Assembly: GCF_015356755.1 (NCBI RefSeq)
Contig: NZ_JADFCO010000065.1
Location: 1 to 64,000, forward strand
Reading direction: 5' to 3'
Source of the DNA: Nonlabens antarcticus
GTDB taxonomy: Bacteria > Bacteroidota > Bacteroidia > Flavobacteriales > Flavobacteriaceae
Length of the DNA stretch: 64,000 nt
The position numbers were made by a program, and so were the translations under genes. The notes below the pieces were generated by a model that was not told the DNA's origin, did no database searches, and saw nothing but the letters and a program-made list of their open reading frames with translations. Positions 44,128 to 51,870 of the stretch are shown piece by piece; the first letter of the stretch is position 1, and the number at the start of each line of letters is the position of its first letter.

Positions 44128-44157
44128 CAAATATACCTTTTTTAGGAATAGTTCCAA
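44128..44157 (-). promoter_or_regulatory. Promoter of the S24 repressor gene
   Basis: On the minus strand TTG (44157-44155), 19 bases, TATATTTG (44135-44128): a full match to the Bacteroidota TTG-N19-TAnnTTTG layout. Operator 1 lies inside the spacer. The start codon CAT complement is at 44121-44123, four bases beyond the -7 box. Confidence 0.7.
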
Positions 44158-44240
44158 CTTTAACATTGGATTATTTCCATTTATTGGGAATTATTCCATA
44201 CTTTTGGATCTCAATCGGGAATATATCTTGGAATATTTCC
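44145..44240. promoter_or_regulatory. Array of four 11-bp operator palindromes
   Basis: GGAATAGTTCC (44145-44155), GGATTATTTCC (44168-44178), GGAATTATTCC (44187-44197) and GGAATATTTCC (44230-44240). The arms GGA and TCC with the AT-rich middle are kept in all four. Site 1 overlaps the repressor promoter, site 3 abuts the SRAP -7 box and site 4 lies just beyond its expected start point. Binding by the adjacent HTH/S24 protein is inferred from place and symmetry. I noticed no copy directly upstream of dinB or dnaE. Confidence 0.75.
44199..44206 (+). promoter_or_regulatory. Probable -7 box of the SRAP gene
   Basis: TACTTTTG, matching TAnnTTTG, directly after operator 3 and 48 bases before the ATG at 44255. 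The -33 region is overlapped by operator 2. Confidence 0.55.
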
Positions 44241-44254
44241 TAAAACTAAACATT

Positions 44255-45082
44255 ATGTGTGGTAGAGCATCTGTTATAACACCTGAAGCCCTTTTAGAGA
44301 ATCGGTTTAATGCCGCTTTCGCGAAAGGTGTTCATCTAGAAGAAAACGTAAACATAAGTGCAGGCAACAAGATCCCGGTAATCACTGGCGATAAGCCCAA
44401 CCATATACAGATGTTTACATTAGGTTTCACACCGCACTGGGCACACAAGCAAACCTATATGATCAATGCCCGTGCAGAAGGAAGCCATAATATAGAGAAT
44501 GATCCTAATTATAACGGGCCCGCAGGAATCTTCCAGAAACCTATGTTTCGCCATGCGATCAAATCACAACGATGCCTCATTCTAGTAGATGCATTTATTG
44601 AAGGCCCTAAACAAGAGAAACTCAACAAACCATACTTGGTCTACCCTAATAGGGATCGTGGCCCTTTCGCCCTTGCTGGAATTTATGACATATGGGAACA
44701 TCCATTAACAGGAGAACAACATCATACCGTTGCCATAGTTACAAGCGCCGCAAACCGTCTAACCCAGCGCATAGGTCACCATCGCTCTCCAGTAGTTTTA
44801 ACTAGAACACAGGAAGAAAAATGGCTGGACTCAGATTTATCCGTAAAGGAACTTACAGAAATCATGAAACCATTCGATTCTAAAGGTTTCAATGCCTACC
44901 CTATTTCGCAGAAAATAAAAAGTCCAGAAGCAAATGGACTCGAATTACTCAAACCCATAGGCGATAAAATATTTAAAGACTACGACAGATGTCTTTATGA
45001 ACGTCTCAAGTTTGTAGAAGATGATTCCCTAACCATACGTGAAGAACGCCTTGTAGAAGGCGACCAGTTCGTTCTCTTTTAA
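44255..45082 (+). CDS. SRAP-domain protein (HMCES/YedK), abasic-site shield
   Basis: Crosslinks to abasic sites in single-stranded DNA through its N-terminal cysteine, protecting them during replication. I start at the ATG at 44255 so that Cys2 follows the initiator (MCGRASV), as the chemistry requires; the longer open frame from 44096 overlaps the operators. The 275-residue protein has the family features MINARAEG (Asn and Arg of the active site), RCLILVDAFIEG, and ITSAANRLTQRIGHHRSPVVL with the conserved histidine (read as AANRLTQRIGHHRSPVVL). Part of the recurrent palindrome (44314-44327) encodes AAFAKGVH. First gene on this side of the divergent S24-repressor promoter, so probably damage-induced. 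Confidence 0.93.
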   Translation: MCGRASVITPEALLENRFNAAFAKGVHLEENVNISAGNKIPVITGDKPNHIQMFTLGFTPHWAHKQTYMINARAEGSHNIENDPNYNGPAGIFQKPMFRHAIKSQRCLILVDAFIEGPKQEKLNKPYLVYPNRDRGPFALAGIYDIWEHPLTGEQHHTVAIVTSAANRLTQRIGHHRSPVVLTRTQEEKWLDSDLSVKELTEIMKPFDSKGFNAYPISQKIKSPEANGLELLKPIGDKIFKDYDRCLYERLKFVEDDSLTIREERLVEGDQFVLF

Positions 45083-45107
45083 AAATTAATCCATAAAACC
45101 AACCGCC

Positions 45108-45392
45108 ATGAATATTGAAAAGATTAAAACAGATCTAGCCGTACGCGTTCAAAAGCTAATGGCAATTAGAAAGGAAACAGGCCACCTAAATTTCAAGGCA
45201 GCCAGTACCGTTAAAACATGGCGGGATAAAGTAACCGACACAGAAGAGCTCGTGCAAAAAGTATATGACACCTTGAACGAGGTCTTACAATGCAACGGTA
45301 TACAGTTTTCAAACCATTTAGAATACGATGGACTTATTAGCGATCTGGAACCGACCGTAAATGATCTAGTCCTACGTAACATGGAAGACTGA
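45108..45392 (+). CDS. Small helical protein of the damage cassette, unknown
   Basis: A 94-residue soluble protein, helical throughout, with lysine-rich and glutamate-rich faces (NIEKIKTDLAVRVQKLMAIR, KVTDTEELVQKVYDTLNEVL). I recognise no domain. It begins 25 bases after the SRAP gene, so it is on the same message, and a hairpin terminator follows it. A regulatory or partner role for SRAP or the polymerases is possible but unsupported. Confidence 0.7.
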   Translation: MNIEKIKTDLAVRVQKLMAIRKETGHLNFKAASTVKTWRDKVTDTEELVQKVYDTLNEVLQCNGIQFSNHLEYDGLISDLEPTVNDLVLRNMED

Positions 45393-45427
45393 CTTAGAGA
45401 AGACAATATTCATTTTAAAACTAGCTA

Positions 45428-45458
45428 AACCTCACAGGGAAACCTCGTGAGGTTTTTT
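45428..45458 (+). terminator. Terminator within the damage cassette
   Basis: Arms AACCTCAC (45428-45435) and GTGAGGTT (45447-45454) followed by T residues, between the small helical gene and dinB. The polymerase gene therefore probably needs a second promoter, which I could not identify in 45460-45588. Confidence 0.75.
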
Positions 45459-45588
45459 GACCACTAGATTCTGAAAACGGTAGTTCTCTGTGCCAGTGAG
45501 AGATTAGCTTAAAAAACAACAGACTCAACAACCAAAAACCAGAAGTATCCATTCACAAACTAATAGGCAAGAAGGAAAATAATATCAC

Positions 45589-46803
45589 ATGGAAAAGCAA
45601 ATCATACATCTGGATTTAGATACATTTTATGTCTCTGTGGAACGTAAGATGGATTCCCGTCTTAGAAACAAACCACTGTTGGTAGGCGGCACAAGTGACC
45701 GTGGGGTTGTCGCTGCCTGCAGTTATGAAACCAGAGGTTTTGGAGTTCATAGTGGCATGTCCATGAAACTAGCAAGGCAGTTGTGTCCAGAAGCCATTGT
45801 GATAAGAGGCAATGCCGGCACCTACTCTAAACATTCTGACGAGGTAACAGAAATCATCAAGCAAGAAACTCCACTTTTTGAAAAATCCAGCATTGATGAA
45901 TTCTACGCAGATCTCACGGGAATGGATCGGTTTTATGGATGTTATAAGTTGGCTTCTGAAATACGGAATAAGATCATAAAAGAAACCGGCTTGCCTATCT
46001 CTTTCGGTTTATCCGTCAACAAAGTAGTTTCTAAAATTGCGACTGGCGAGGCAAAACCCAATGCCCAACTTATGATTGATACGGGTCACGAAAAAGAATT
46101 TATGGCTCCGCTTTCTATAAAGAAAATTCCGCAAGTGGGCGATAAAACCTATCAGACCTTGCGTCATTTAGGGGTACGGCAAATACGCACCATCCAGGAA
46201 ATGCAGGAAGATATGATGATCCGGGTTTTAGGGAAAAATGGAAGTATGATCTGGCGTCGTGCCCAAGGTTTAGATAATAGACCCGTGATCGCATTTAATG
46301 AGCGCAAGTCCATTAGCACAGAACGCACTTTTGATAAAGACACCATTGATGTGGCAAAACTGAAATCCATTCTTATTGCCATGACAGAAAATCTTGCATT
46401 CCAGTTAAGGCGCGGCGATAAACTCACAGCTTGCATCAACGTAAAAATTAAATACTCCGATTTCAATACGTATTCTAAACAGTTGCGTATTCCCTTTTGC
46501 AGTGCAGATCACATATTGATTCCTAAGATTCTAGAAATTTTTGAGCGATTGTACAACCGCAGATTGCTAGTTCGATTGATAGGCATCAGATTTTCACATT
46601 TGGTCAGTGGGAATTATCAGATCAATCTGTTTGATGATACAGAAAACGCACTGAATCTTTACAATGCTTTGGATAAAATGAGAGAGAAATACGGCGACCG
46701 TAGCGTGGTTAGAGCTTCCGGATTAGGTGCAAAAACCATAGGCAGGATGACCAATCCATTTAATGGTTTGCCGCCGGTAGTTCTTGCACATAGGAAACAG
46801 TGA
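45589..46803 (+). CDS. dinB: Y-family DNA polymerase (Pol IV/DinB-like)
   Basis: A translesion polymerase of 404 residues. Palm residues are intact: Asp9 and Asp11 in IIHLDLDTFYVSVERK, and Asp103-Glu104 in SIDEFYADLTG, so it should be catalytic, unlike ImuB proteins that sit in similar cassettes but have lost these acids. Thumb and little-finger domains follow (VNKVVSKIATGEAKPN, IPQVGDKTYQTLRHLGV). QINLF at 344-348 resembles the QLxLF beta-clamp-binding motif, though it lies about 60 residues from the C-terminus. Spaced 422 bases from the dnaE-like gene downstream. Confidence 0.93.
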   Translation: MEKQIIHLDLDTFYVSVERKMDSRLRNKPLLVGGTSDRGVVAACSYETRGFGVHSGMSMKLARQLCPEAIVIRGNAGTYSKHSDEVTEIIKQETPLFEKSSIDEFYADLTGMDRFYGCYKLASEIRNKIIKETGLPISFGLSVNKVVSKIATGEAKPNAQLMIDTGHEKEFMAPLSIKKIPQVGDKTYQTLRHLGVRQIRTIQEMQEDMMIRVLGKNGSMIWRRAQGLDNRPVIAFNERKSISTERTFDKDTIDVAKLKSILIAMTENLAFQLRRGDKLTACINVKIKYSDFNTYSKQLRIPFCSADHILIPKILEIFERLYNRRLLVRLIGIRFSHLVSGNYQINLFDDTENALNLYNALDKMREKYGDRSVVRASGLGAKTIGRMTNPFNGLPPVVLAHRKQ

Positions 46804-46808
46804 TCGGG

Positions 46809-46843
46809 TTATCAGTTATCAGTTATCAGTTATCAGTTATCAG
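46809..46843. repeat. Heptamer tandem repeat TTATCAG, five copies
   Basis: Five exact head-to-tail copies of TTATCAG immediately after the dinB stop codon. Together with the elements that follow, it fills the spacer 46804-47225, in which I see no gene. Confidence 0.9.
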
Positions 46844-46849
46844 AAAATA

Positions 46850-46873
46850 TCAGTTCGAGCGCAGTCGAGAACA
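46850..46873. repeat. Interspersed CTCGACTG element, copy 3
   Basis: TCAGTTCGAGCGCAGTCGAG followed by AACA, the inverted counterpart of the copy at 2014-2037, with which it agrees at nearly every base. Confidence 0.7.
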
Positions 46874-46960
46874 GTTTAGGAGTTAAAATTTAGATATAAG
46901 CTCATTAGGAGAAAACACGATAATCGGCAGAAGGAATTTATAAACGAACGCAATACAACT

Positions 46961-46990
46961 CCCTCTCCGCTGGAGAGGGGTTGGGGTGAG
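46961..46990. repeat. CCCTCTCC/GGAGAGGG hairpin element
   Basis: Arms CCCTCTCC (46961-46968) and GGAGAGGG (46972-46979) with loop GCT, followed by GTTGGGGTGAGG. Elements of this form recur in spacers of many bacteria; one copy is present here. Confidence 0.6.
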
Positions 46991-47090
46991 GTGATTTAAA
47001 GAGATGAATTTTTAGAGAGATGCGGGAAACTAAAAAACCGATAATAATCAATTACGATTTTCAGAAAGAAATCAATTTCAGACAATTGGC

Positions 47091-47118
47091 AGATTTGAGA
47101 TTTGAGATTTGAGATTTG
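47091..47118. repeat. Heptamer tandem repeat GAGATTT, four copies
   Basis: Four copies of AGATTTG in phase; a second small group with GGGATTTGGGATTTGAGATT lies at 47195-47214, just before dnaE. Confidence 0.8.
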
Positions 47119-47225
47119 TTAATTATTGGAAAAATAAAAAAATCAGCAATAGACAATAGCGATTTGCGACAGCAAATCAATAATTGGCAGTTTTGGGATT
47201 TGGGATTTGAGATTTAAAACAAAAC

Positions 47226-50200
47226 ATGTATTTAAACAACCACACATACTACTCGATGCGATATGGCACCTTCAAAGAAGAAGTGCTGATTGATCTTGCT
47301 GTAGAAAATGGTCTAGAAACGATTGTTTTGACAGATATCAATAACACCAGTGCTTGTTTGAATTTTGTGCGGTTATTAGAAAATAAACCTCAAAAACCTG
47401 TAATAGGTGTAGATTTTCGCCGCGATCACCAGCAGCTGTATGTAGGTCTAGCAAAAAATAATGCCGGTTTTCAAGAATTAAACGTTCACCTATCACAACA
47501 CCTACATAATAAGATTCCGTTGCCAGATGCCGCACCAGATTTTAAAGATGTCTTCGTTATCTATCCGCTGAAAAAAGTAATGGAATTGAAGAAAACTAGT
47601 TTTCGCAAAAGCGAGTTCATAGGCATTTCCATAGCTGCACTACGCAAACTCCCATTTACGGAATATCTGAAATTCAAGGATAAGCTGGTCATACTTCAAC
47701 CGGTTACTTTTAGAAGCAAAAAGGATTTCAATGCACACCGATTGCTGCGCTGCATCGATCTCAACATTTTGCTGAGTCAGCTACCCGTAGAACAGCAGGG
47801 TGATATAGAGAATCAAATGATTCCCGTTACAGATCTTCAAAATGCCTTTGCCGATTATTCCTTTATTCTCAAAAACACTAAAAGACTGCTGGAGCAGTGC
47901 AGTATCAGTTTTGATTATGACAAATCATTACTTAATGCCAACCAAAAAACCTACCACCGGGAGGAGCCAGACAATGCTGCCGCTGATCTTGAATTGCTAA
48001 AAACATTAGCTCAAGAGGGCATACCATTGCGGTATGGGAAATCCAGCAAAGACGTTCAAGAGCGTATTTTAAAAGAAATCACCACCGTTGCAAATAAAGG
48101 TTTTGTTGCCTACTTTTTAATCAATTGGGAAATCTGTAAATATGCGCGTGATAAAGGATATTTCTATGTAGGACGCGGTAGCGGTGCAAATAGCATCCTT
48201 GCCTATCTCCTTCAAATTACAGAAGTGGATCCTATTGAACTAGACCTTTATTTTGAGCGGTTTATTAATGATTACCGCACGAGTCCACCAGATTTTGACC
48301 TTGATTTTTCTTGGGATGATCGGGAAGATGTGACTTGGTTTATTTTTAACCGTTTTGGAAATCGGGCAAATGTAGCGTTATTAGGAACCTACAACACCTT
48401 TCAATACCGCGCCGTTATCCGGGAATTGGGGAAGGTTTTCGGTCTTCCCAAAGCAGATATTGACAAACTTACCACGGGAAATTTTGATGAACACAGCCTA
48501 GACCATATGCATCGACTGGTGCTGCGGTATAGTTTATGGCTTAAAAACGTTCCTAATTATACCAGTATTCATGCCGGTGGGATTCTGATCACAGAACGAC
48601 CCATTCATTATTACAGTGCTACCAGTTTGCCACCCAAAGGTTTTCCCACCGTACAATTTGACATGCATATTGCAGAGGATGCCGGTATTCACAAGTTTGA
48701 CATTCTCGCGCAACGCGGCCTGGGGAAAATTCGTGATGCCATTCAACTGGTGAAGATCAACCAGCCAGATGCTAAAATTGCAGACGTACGTAGTGGCACT
48801 AAAGATTTTATGAAAGATGAGAGCATCAATGCCATGATCTCACAAGCAAAGTGCATAGGCTGTTTTTATATTGAATCACCCGCTATGCGCATGTTGTTGA
48901 GCAAACTTGCCACTAATGATTATATAGGTCTGGTGGCAGCAAGTTCTGTGATCCGTCCAGGCGTGGCGCAAAGTGGTATGATGCGCGAGTTTATCCTGCG
49001 TACCCGCCATCCTGAAAAACGTGCAGAGGCGCACCCCATCATGCAAAGCATCATGCCAGAAACTTACGGGATCATGGTCTATCAGGAGGATGTGATTAAA
49101 GTGGCGCACCATTATGCAAAGCTCGACCTGGGCGAGGCAGACGTATTGAGACGTGGTATGAGTGGTAAATATAGGTCTCGAGACGAATTCCAGAAAGTAG
49201 AGGATAAATACTTCCAAAACTGTATTAATGAAGGTCATGATCCCGCAGAATCTCAGGAGATATGGAATCAAATTAAAAGTTTTGCAGGTTACGCTTTCGC
49301 GAAAGGTCACAGCGCCTCATATGCAGTGGAAAGTTATCAGAGCCTGTACTTGAAACGATATTTTCCGCTGGAATACATGACCGCCACACTCAACAATGGA
49401 GGTGGATTTTACCGTCCAGAATTATATGTCCACGAGGCAAGAATGTGTGGAGCTACCATTGAAGCACCCTGTATCAACAATAGTGATATTGCAAATTCCA
49501 TTAAGGGAACAACCATTTACCTGGGGTATAGTTATCTCAAAGAACTGGAACAAAAAGCAATGGCTCTCGTGGTGGAAGCCCGGTGGCGTGATGGTGATTT
49601 TACATCTTTGGAAGATTTTATAAATCGGGTATTGATAAGCATTGACCAGATCTCCATTTTGATCCGTATTAATGCTTTCCGCTTTACGGGAATGGATCGG
49701 TATGAGTTGTTGTGGCAGGCACATTTTAAAATGGATAAGACTCCTAAAAAATCCTTACAAAAACAATTGTTCGTCCCCAAACATCGGGAAGCCACCATCC
49801 CGAGACTTGTTACAACGATGCAGGAATTGGCTTTTGAGCAGATGGAACTTTTAGGTTTTCCACTGTGTTCGCATTTTGATTTATTGACCCGACCGCCGCG
49901 CAGTAACAATACCCGTAAAAATTTGAAGGAATACCTCAACAACATGATCTTGATTTATGGTTATGTGGTGAATGTAAAAACAACGCATACCGGTAATGGG
50001 AAGCGCATGCAATTCGGCACTTTTCTGGATCGTGATGGTCATTTTTTTGATACCGTAATGTTTCCACCGGTGGCTGCTCGCATCACTTTTCGCGGAAGCG
50101 GTATTTATGCCGTGTACGGTAAGGTAGTAGAGGAATTTGATTTCTATTCCATTGAGGTGCAGCAAATGGAAAAAGCAGATTATATCACAGACCCGCGATA

Positions 50201-50363
50201 TTCAGAGGAGAACCCGCAGACGATGCAACGGTTGGAAAAACAGGCCAGTTTGCGGGACAGACGTATGGGAAATGGGAACGGACATCGCAAACCAGAATTG
50301 CCACAGCAGCATGAGGTGCACCAGCCAGGGGCGGGAAGAAAACCTGGAAAAGTGCGGGAATGA
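47226..50363 (+). CDS. DnaE2-like DNA polymerase III alpha subunit
   Basis: A C-family polymerase of 1045 residues, shorter than the replicative DnaE (about 1160 in E. coli), as in error-prone DnaE2/ImuC proteins. The catalytic segment PPDFDLDFSWDDR is intact near 353-365. The N-terminal PHP domain has lost its metal site: it reads NNHTYYSMRYGT and TDINNT where active forms have HxHS and TDHDN. HhH and OB-fold regions follow the fingers, and the basic tail ends GNGHRKPELPQQ and GAGRKPGKVRE. LQKQLF near residue 842 may be a clamp-binding peptide. The motif YAFAKGHSASYA is encoded by part of the recurrent palindrome (49292-49305). Variant palindromes lie at 47600 and 50088. Its place behind dinB suggests a translesion role. 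Confidence 0.92.
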   Translation: MYLNNHTYYSMRYGTFKEEVLIDLAVENGLETIVLTDINNTSACLNFVRLLENKPQKPVIGVDFRRDHQQLYVGLAKNNAGFQELNVHLSQHLHNKIPLPDAAPDFKDVFVIYPLKKVMELKKTSFRKSEFIGISIAALRKLPFTEYLKFKDKLVILQPVTFRSKKDFNAHRLLRCIDLNILLSQLPVEQQGDIENQMIPVTDLQNAFADYSFILKNTKRLLEQCSISFDYDKSLLNANQKTYHREEPDNAAADLELLKTLAQEGIPLRYGKSSKDVQERILKEITTVANKGFVAYFLINWEICKYARDKGYFYVGRGSGANSILAYLLQITEVDPIELDLYFERFINDYRTSPPDFDLDFSWDDREDVTWFIFNRFGNRANVALLGTYNTFQYRAVIRELGKVFGLPKADIDKLTTGNFDEHSLDHMHRLVLRYSLWLKNVPNYTSIHAGGILITERPIHYYSATSLPPKGFPTVQFDMHIAEDAGIHKFDILAQRGLGKIRDAIQLVKINQPDAKIADVRSGTKDFMKDESINAMISQAKCIGCFYIESPAMRMLLSKLATNDYIGLVAASSVIRPGVAQSGMMREFILRTRHPEKRAEAHPIMQSIMPETYGIMVYQEDVIKVAHHYAKLDLGEADVLRRGMSGKYRSRDEFQKVEDKYFQNCINEGHDPAESQEIWNQIKSFAGYAFAKGHSASYAVESYQSLYLKRYFPLEYMTATLNNGGGFYRPELYVHEARMCGATIEAPCINNSDIANSIKGTTIYLGYSYLKELEQKAMALVVEARWRDGDFTSLEDFINRVLISIDQISILIRINAFRFTGMDRYELLWQAHFKMDKTPKKSLQKQLFVPKHREATIPRLVTTMQELAFEQMELLGFPLCSHFDLLTRPPRSNNTRKNLKEYLNNMILIYGYVVNVKTTHTGNGKRMQFGTFLDRDGHFFDTVMFPPVAARITFRGSGIYAVYGKVVEEFDFYSIEVQQMEKADYITDPRYSEENPQTMQRLEKQASLRDRRMGNGNGHRKPELPQQHEVHQPGAGRKPGKVRE

Positions 50364-50439
50364 TGGGGATTTGAAATACCGAGAAACGGTACCGCTGTGC
50401 AGTGGCACGACGGTGGGAATATTGAATAAAATTGGAGTG

Positions 50440-50596
50440 CTGAAAGGCGGAGCCGTTCTGCGACGGATTGACGGTGAGTTTGAATAGCAGGATTTGATAA
50501 GCTTAGAATTGGTGGCGCCCTGCGACGGATTGACGATAGAGGAGTTAAAACATAATTCAAATGCTGAAAGGCGAAGCCGTCCTGCGACGGATTGAC
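50440..50596. repeat. CCGTCCTGCGACGG hairpin elements, three copies
   Basis: Copies at 50452-50467 (GCCGTTCTGCGACGGA), a truncated one near 50518-50534, and 50576-50591 (GCCGTCCTGCGACGGA), each followed by TTGAC. The same hairpin is at 7800-7815 and 8078-8093. The intact copies are introduced by CTGAAAGGCG or AAGCGAAG. The spacer 50364-50610 holds only these. Confidence 0.75.
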
Positions 50597-50610
50597 AAAT
50601 TGAAAGATAT

Positions 50611-51870
50611 ATGAACTACGAACGAATTAAGGAGAAATTAGAAATTCTCGCAGATGCGGCAAAGTATGACGTGAGTTGCAGCAGCAGCGGCAGCAAGCGG
50701 AAAAACAAGAATAAAGGACTGGGAGATTCTGACGGGATGGGTATTTGCCACAGTTATACAGAGGATGGTCGTTGCGTGTCACTGCTTAAAATCTTGTTGA
50801 CGAACGTCTGCATTTTTGACTGTGCCTATTGTGTAACGCGGAAATCCAACGATATAAAGCGCGCTGCTTTTACGGTACAGGAAGTAGTTGATCTTACCAT
50901 CAATTTTTATAGGCGCAATTATATCGAAGGTCTGTTTTTAAGTTCTGGGATTTTTAAAAGTCCCGATGCTACCATGGAGCGGCTTATTCGAGTGGCAAAA
51001 AAGCTGAGGGAAGAAGAAAACTTCAATGGCTATATCCATCTCAAATCCATACCTGGTGCTAGCGATGAGCTCATGCAACAAGCTGGATTATATGCAGACC
51101 GACTTTCAGTTAATATCGAGATTCCTACAAAGGCTGGATTAAAACTACTCGCTCCAGATAAAGATCATAAGGATTTTATCCAGCCTATGAAAGCGGTTAA
51201 AAACGCCATTGATCTCTATCAATCTGAAAAGAAATTGATACGCAGCACTCCTATTTATGCTCCAGCTGGCCAAAGCACACAAATGATCGTGGGCGCCACC
51301 GGTGAGAGCGATCGGGATATCATGTATAGTGCTAATTTTTTCTACAATAAATTCCAGATGAAACGAGTGTATTATTCGGGTTATATTCCTGTGGCAGATG
51401 ATTCCAGATTACCTGCAATAGGAACAGAAGTTCCGATGATGCGGGAGAACCGACTCTATCAAACCGATTGGTTACTGCGATTCTATGGTTTTGATGTTCG
51501 CGAAATCCTAAATGATGAATATCAAAACCTGGACATGGATATTGATCCTAAGCTTTCTTGGGCGCTGCGCAACCTTGATCAATTTCCAGTAGATATCAAC
51601 AGAGCTGAAAAAAGGATTCTCGCTCGCATTCCCGGAGTTGGGATGAAATCTGTCGGGAAGATTCTAAGCGCCCGCCGATTCAGAAAACTGAATTGGGAAC
51701 ACTTAAAAGCTATTGGTATTTCTATCAATAGATCTAAATATTTTATCACCTGTGATTCTAGGGAGTTTGAAAGGCGTGATTTGACCGGAATACAGATAAA
51801 GAATCAGATTTTATTATCGGGCAGCAGTAAATACAGCAAGAATTTTACAAACCAATTAAGTCTTTTCTAA
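50611..51870 (+). CDS. Radical SAM putative DNA modification/repair protein
   Basis: A 419-residue radical SAM enzyme with the cluster motif CIFDCAYC (Cys67, Cys71, Cys74). The pattern matches TIGR03916, a family described as putative DNA modification/repair proteins: SDGMGICHSYTEDGRCVSLLKILLTNVC-type N-terminus (read in parts), and a helix-hairpin-helix DNA-binding segment LARIPGVGMKSVGKILSARR near 335-355. The last five residues are QLSLF, the exact form of a beta-clamp-binding peptide. The substrate is not known. Stop and start codons overlap by one base with the next gene (TAATG), so the two are made together. The coupled partner and the polymerases upstream argue for a DNA-lesion role. 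Confidence 0.9.
   Translation: MNYERIKEKLEILADAAKYDVSCSSSGSKRKNKNKGLGDSDGMGICHSYTEDGRCVSLLKILLTNVCIFDCAYCVTRKSNDIKRAAFTVQEVVDLTINFYRRNYIEGLFLSSGIFKSPDATMERLIRVAKKLREEENFNGYIHLKSIPGASDELMQQAGLYADRLSVNIEIPTKAGLKLLAPDKDHKDFIQPMKAVKNAIDLYQSEKKLIRSTPIYAPAGQSTQMIVGATGESDRDIMYSANFFYNKFQMKRVYYSGYIPVADDSRLPAIGTEVPMMRENRLYQTDWLLRFYGFDVREILNDEYQNLDMDIDPKLSWALRNLDQFPVDINRAEKRILARIPGVGMKSVGKILSARRFRKLNWEHLKAIGISINRSKYFITCDSREFERRDLTGIQIKNQILLSGSSKYSKNFTNQLSLF

Noticed and set aside
44096-44254. N-terminal extension of the SRAP protein
   Set aside because: It covers the operators and promoters, and SRAP chemistry needs cysteine directly after the initiator methionine.
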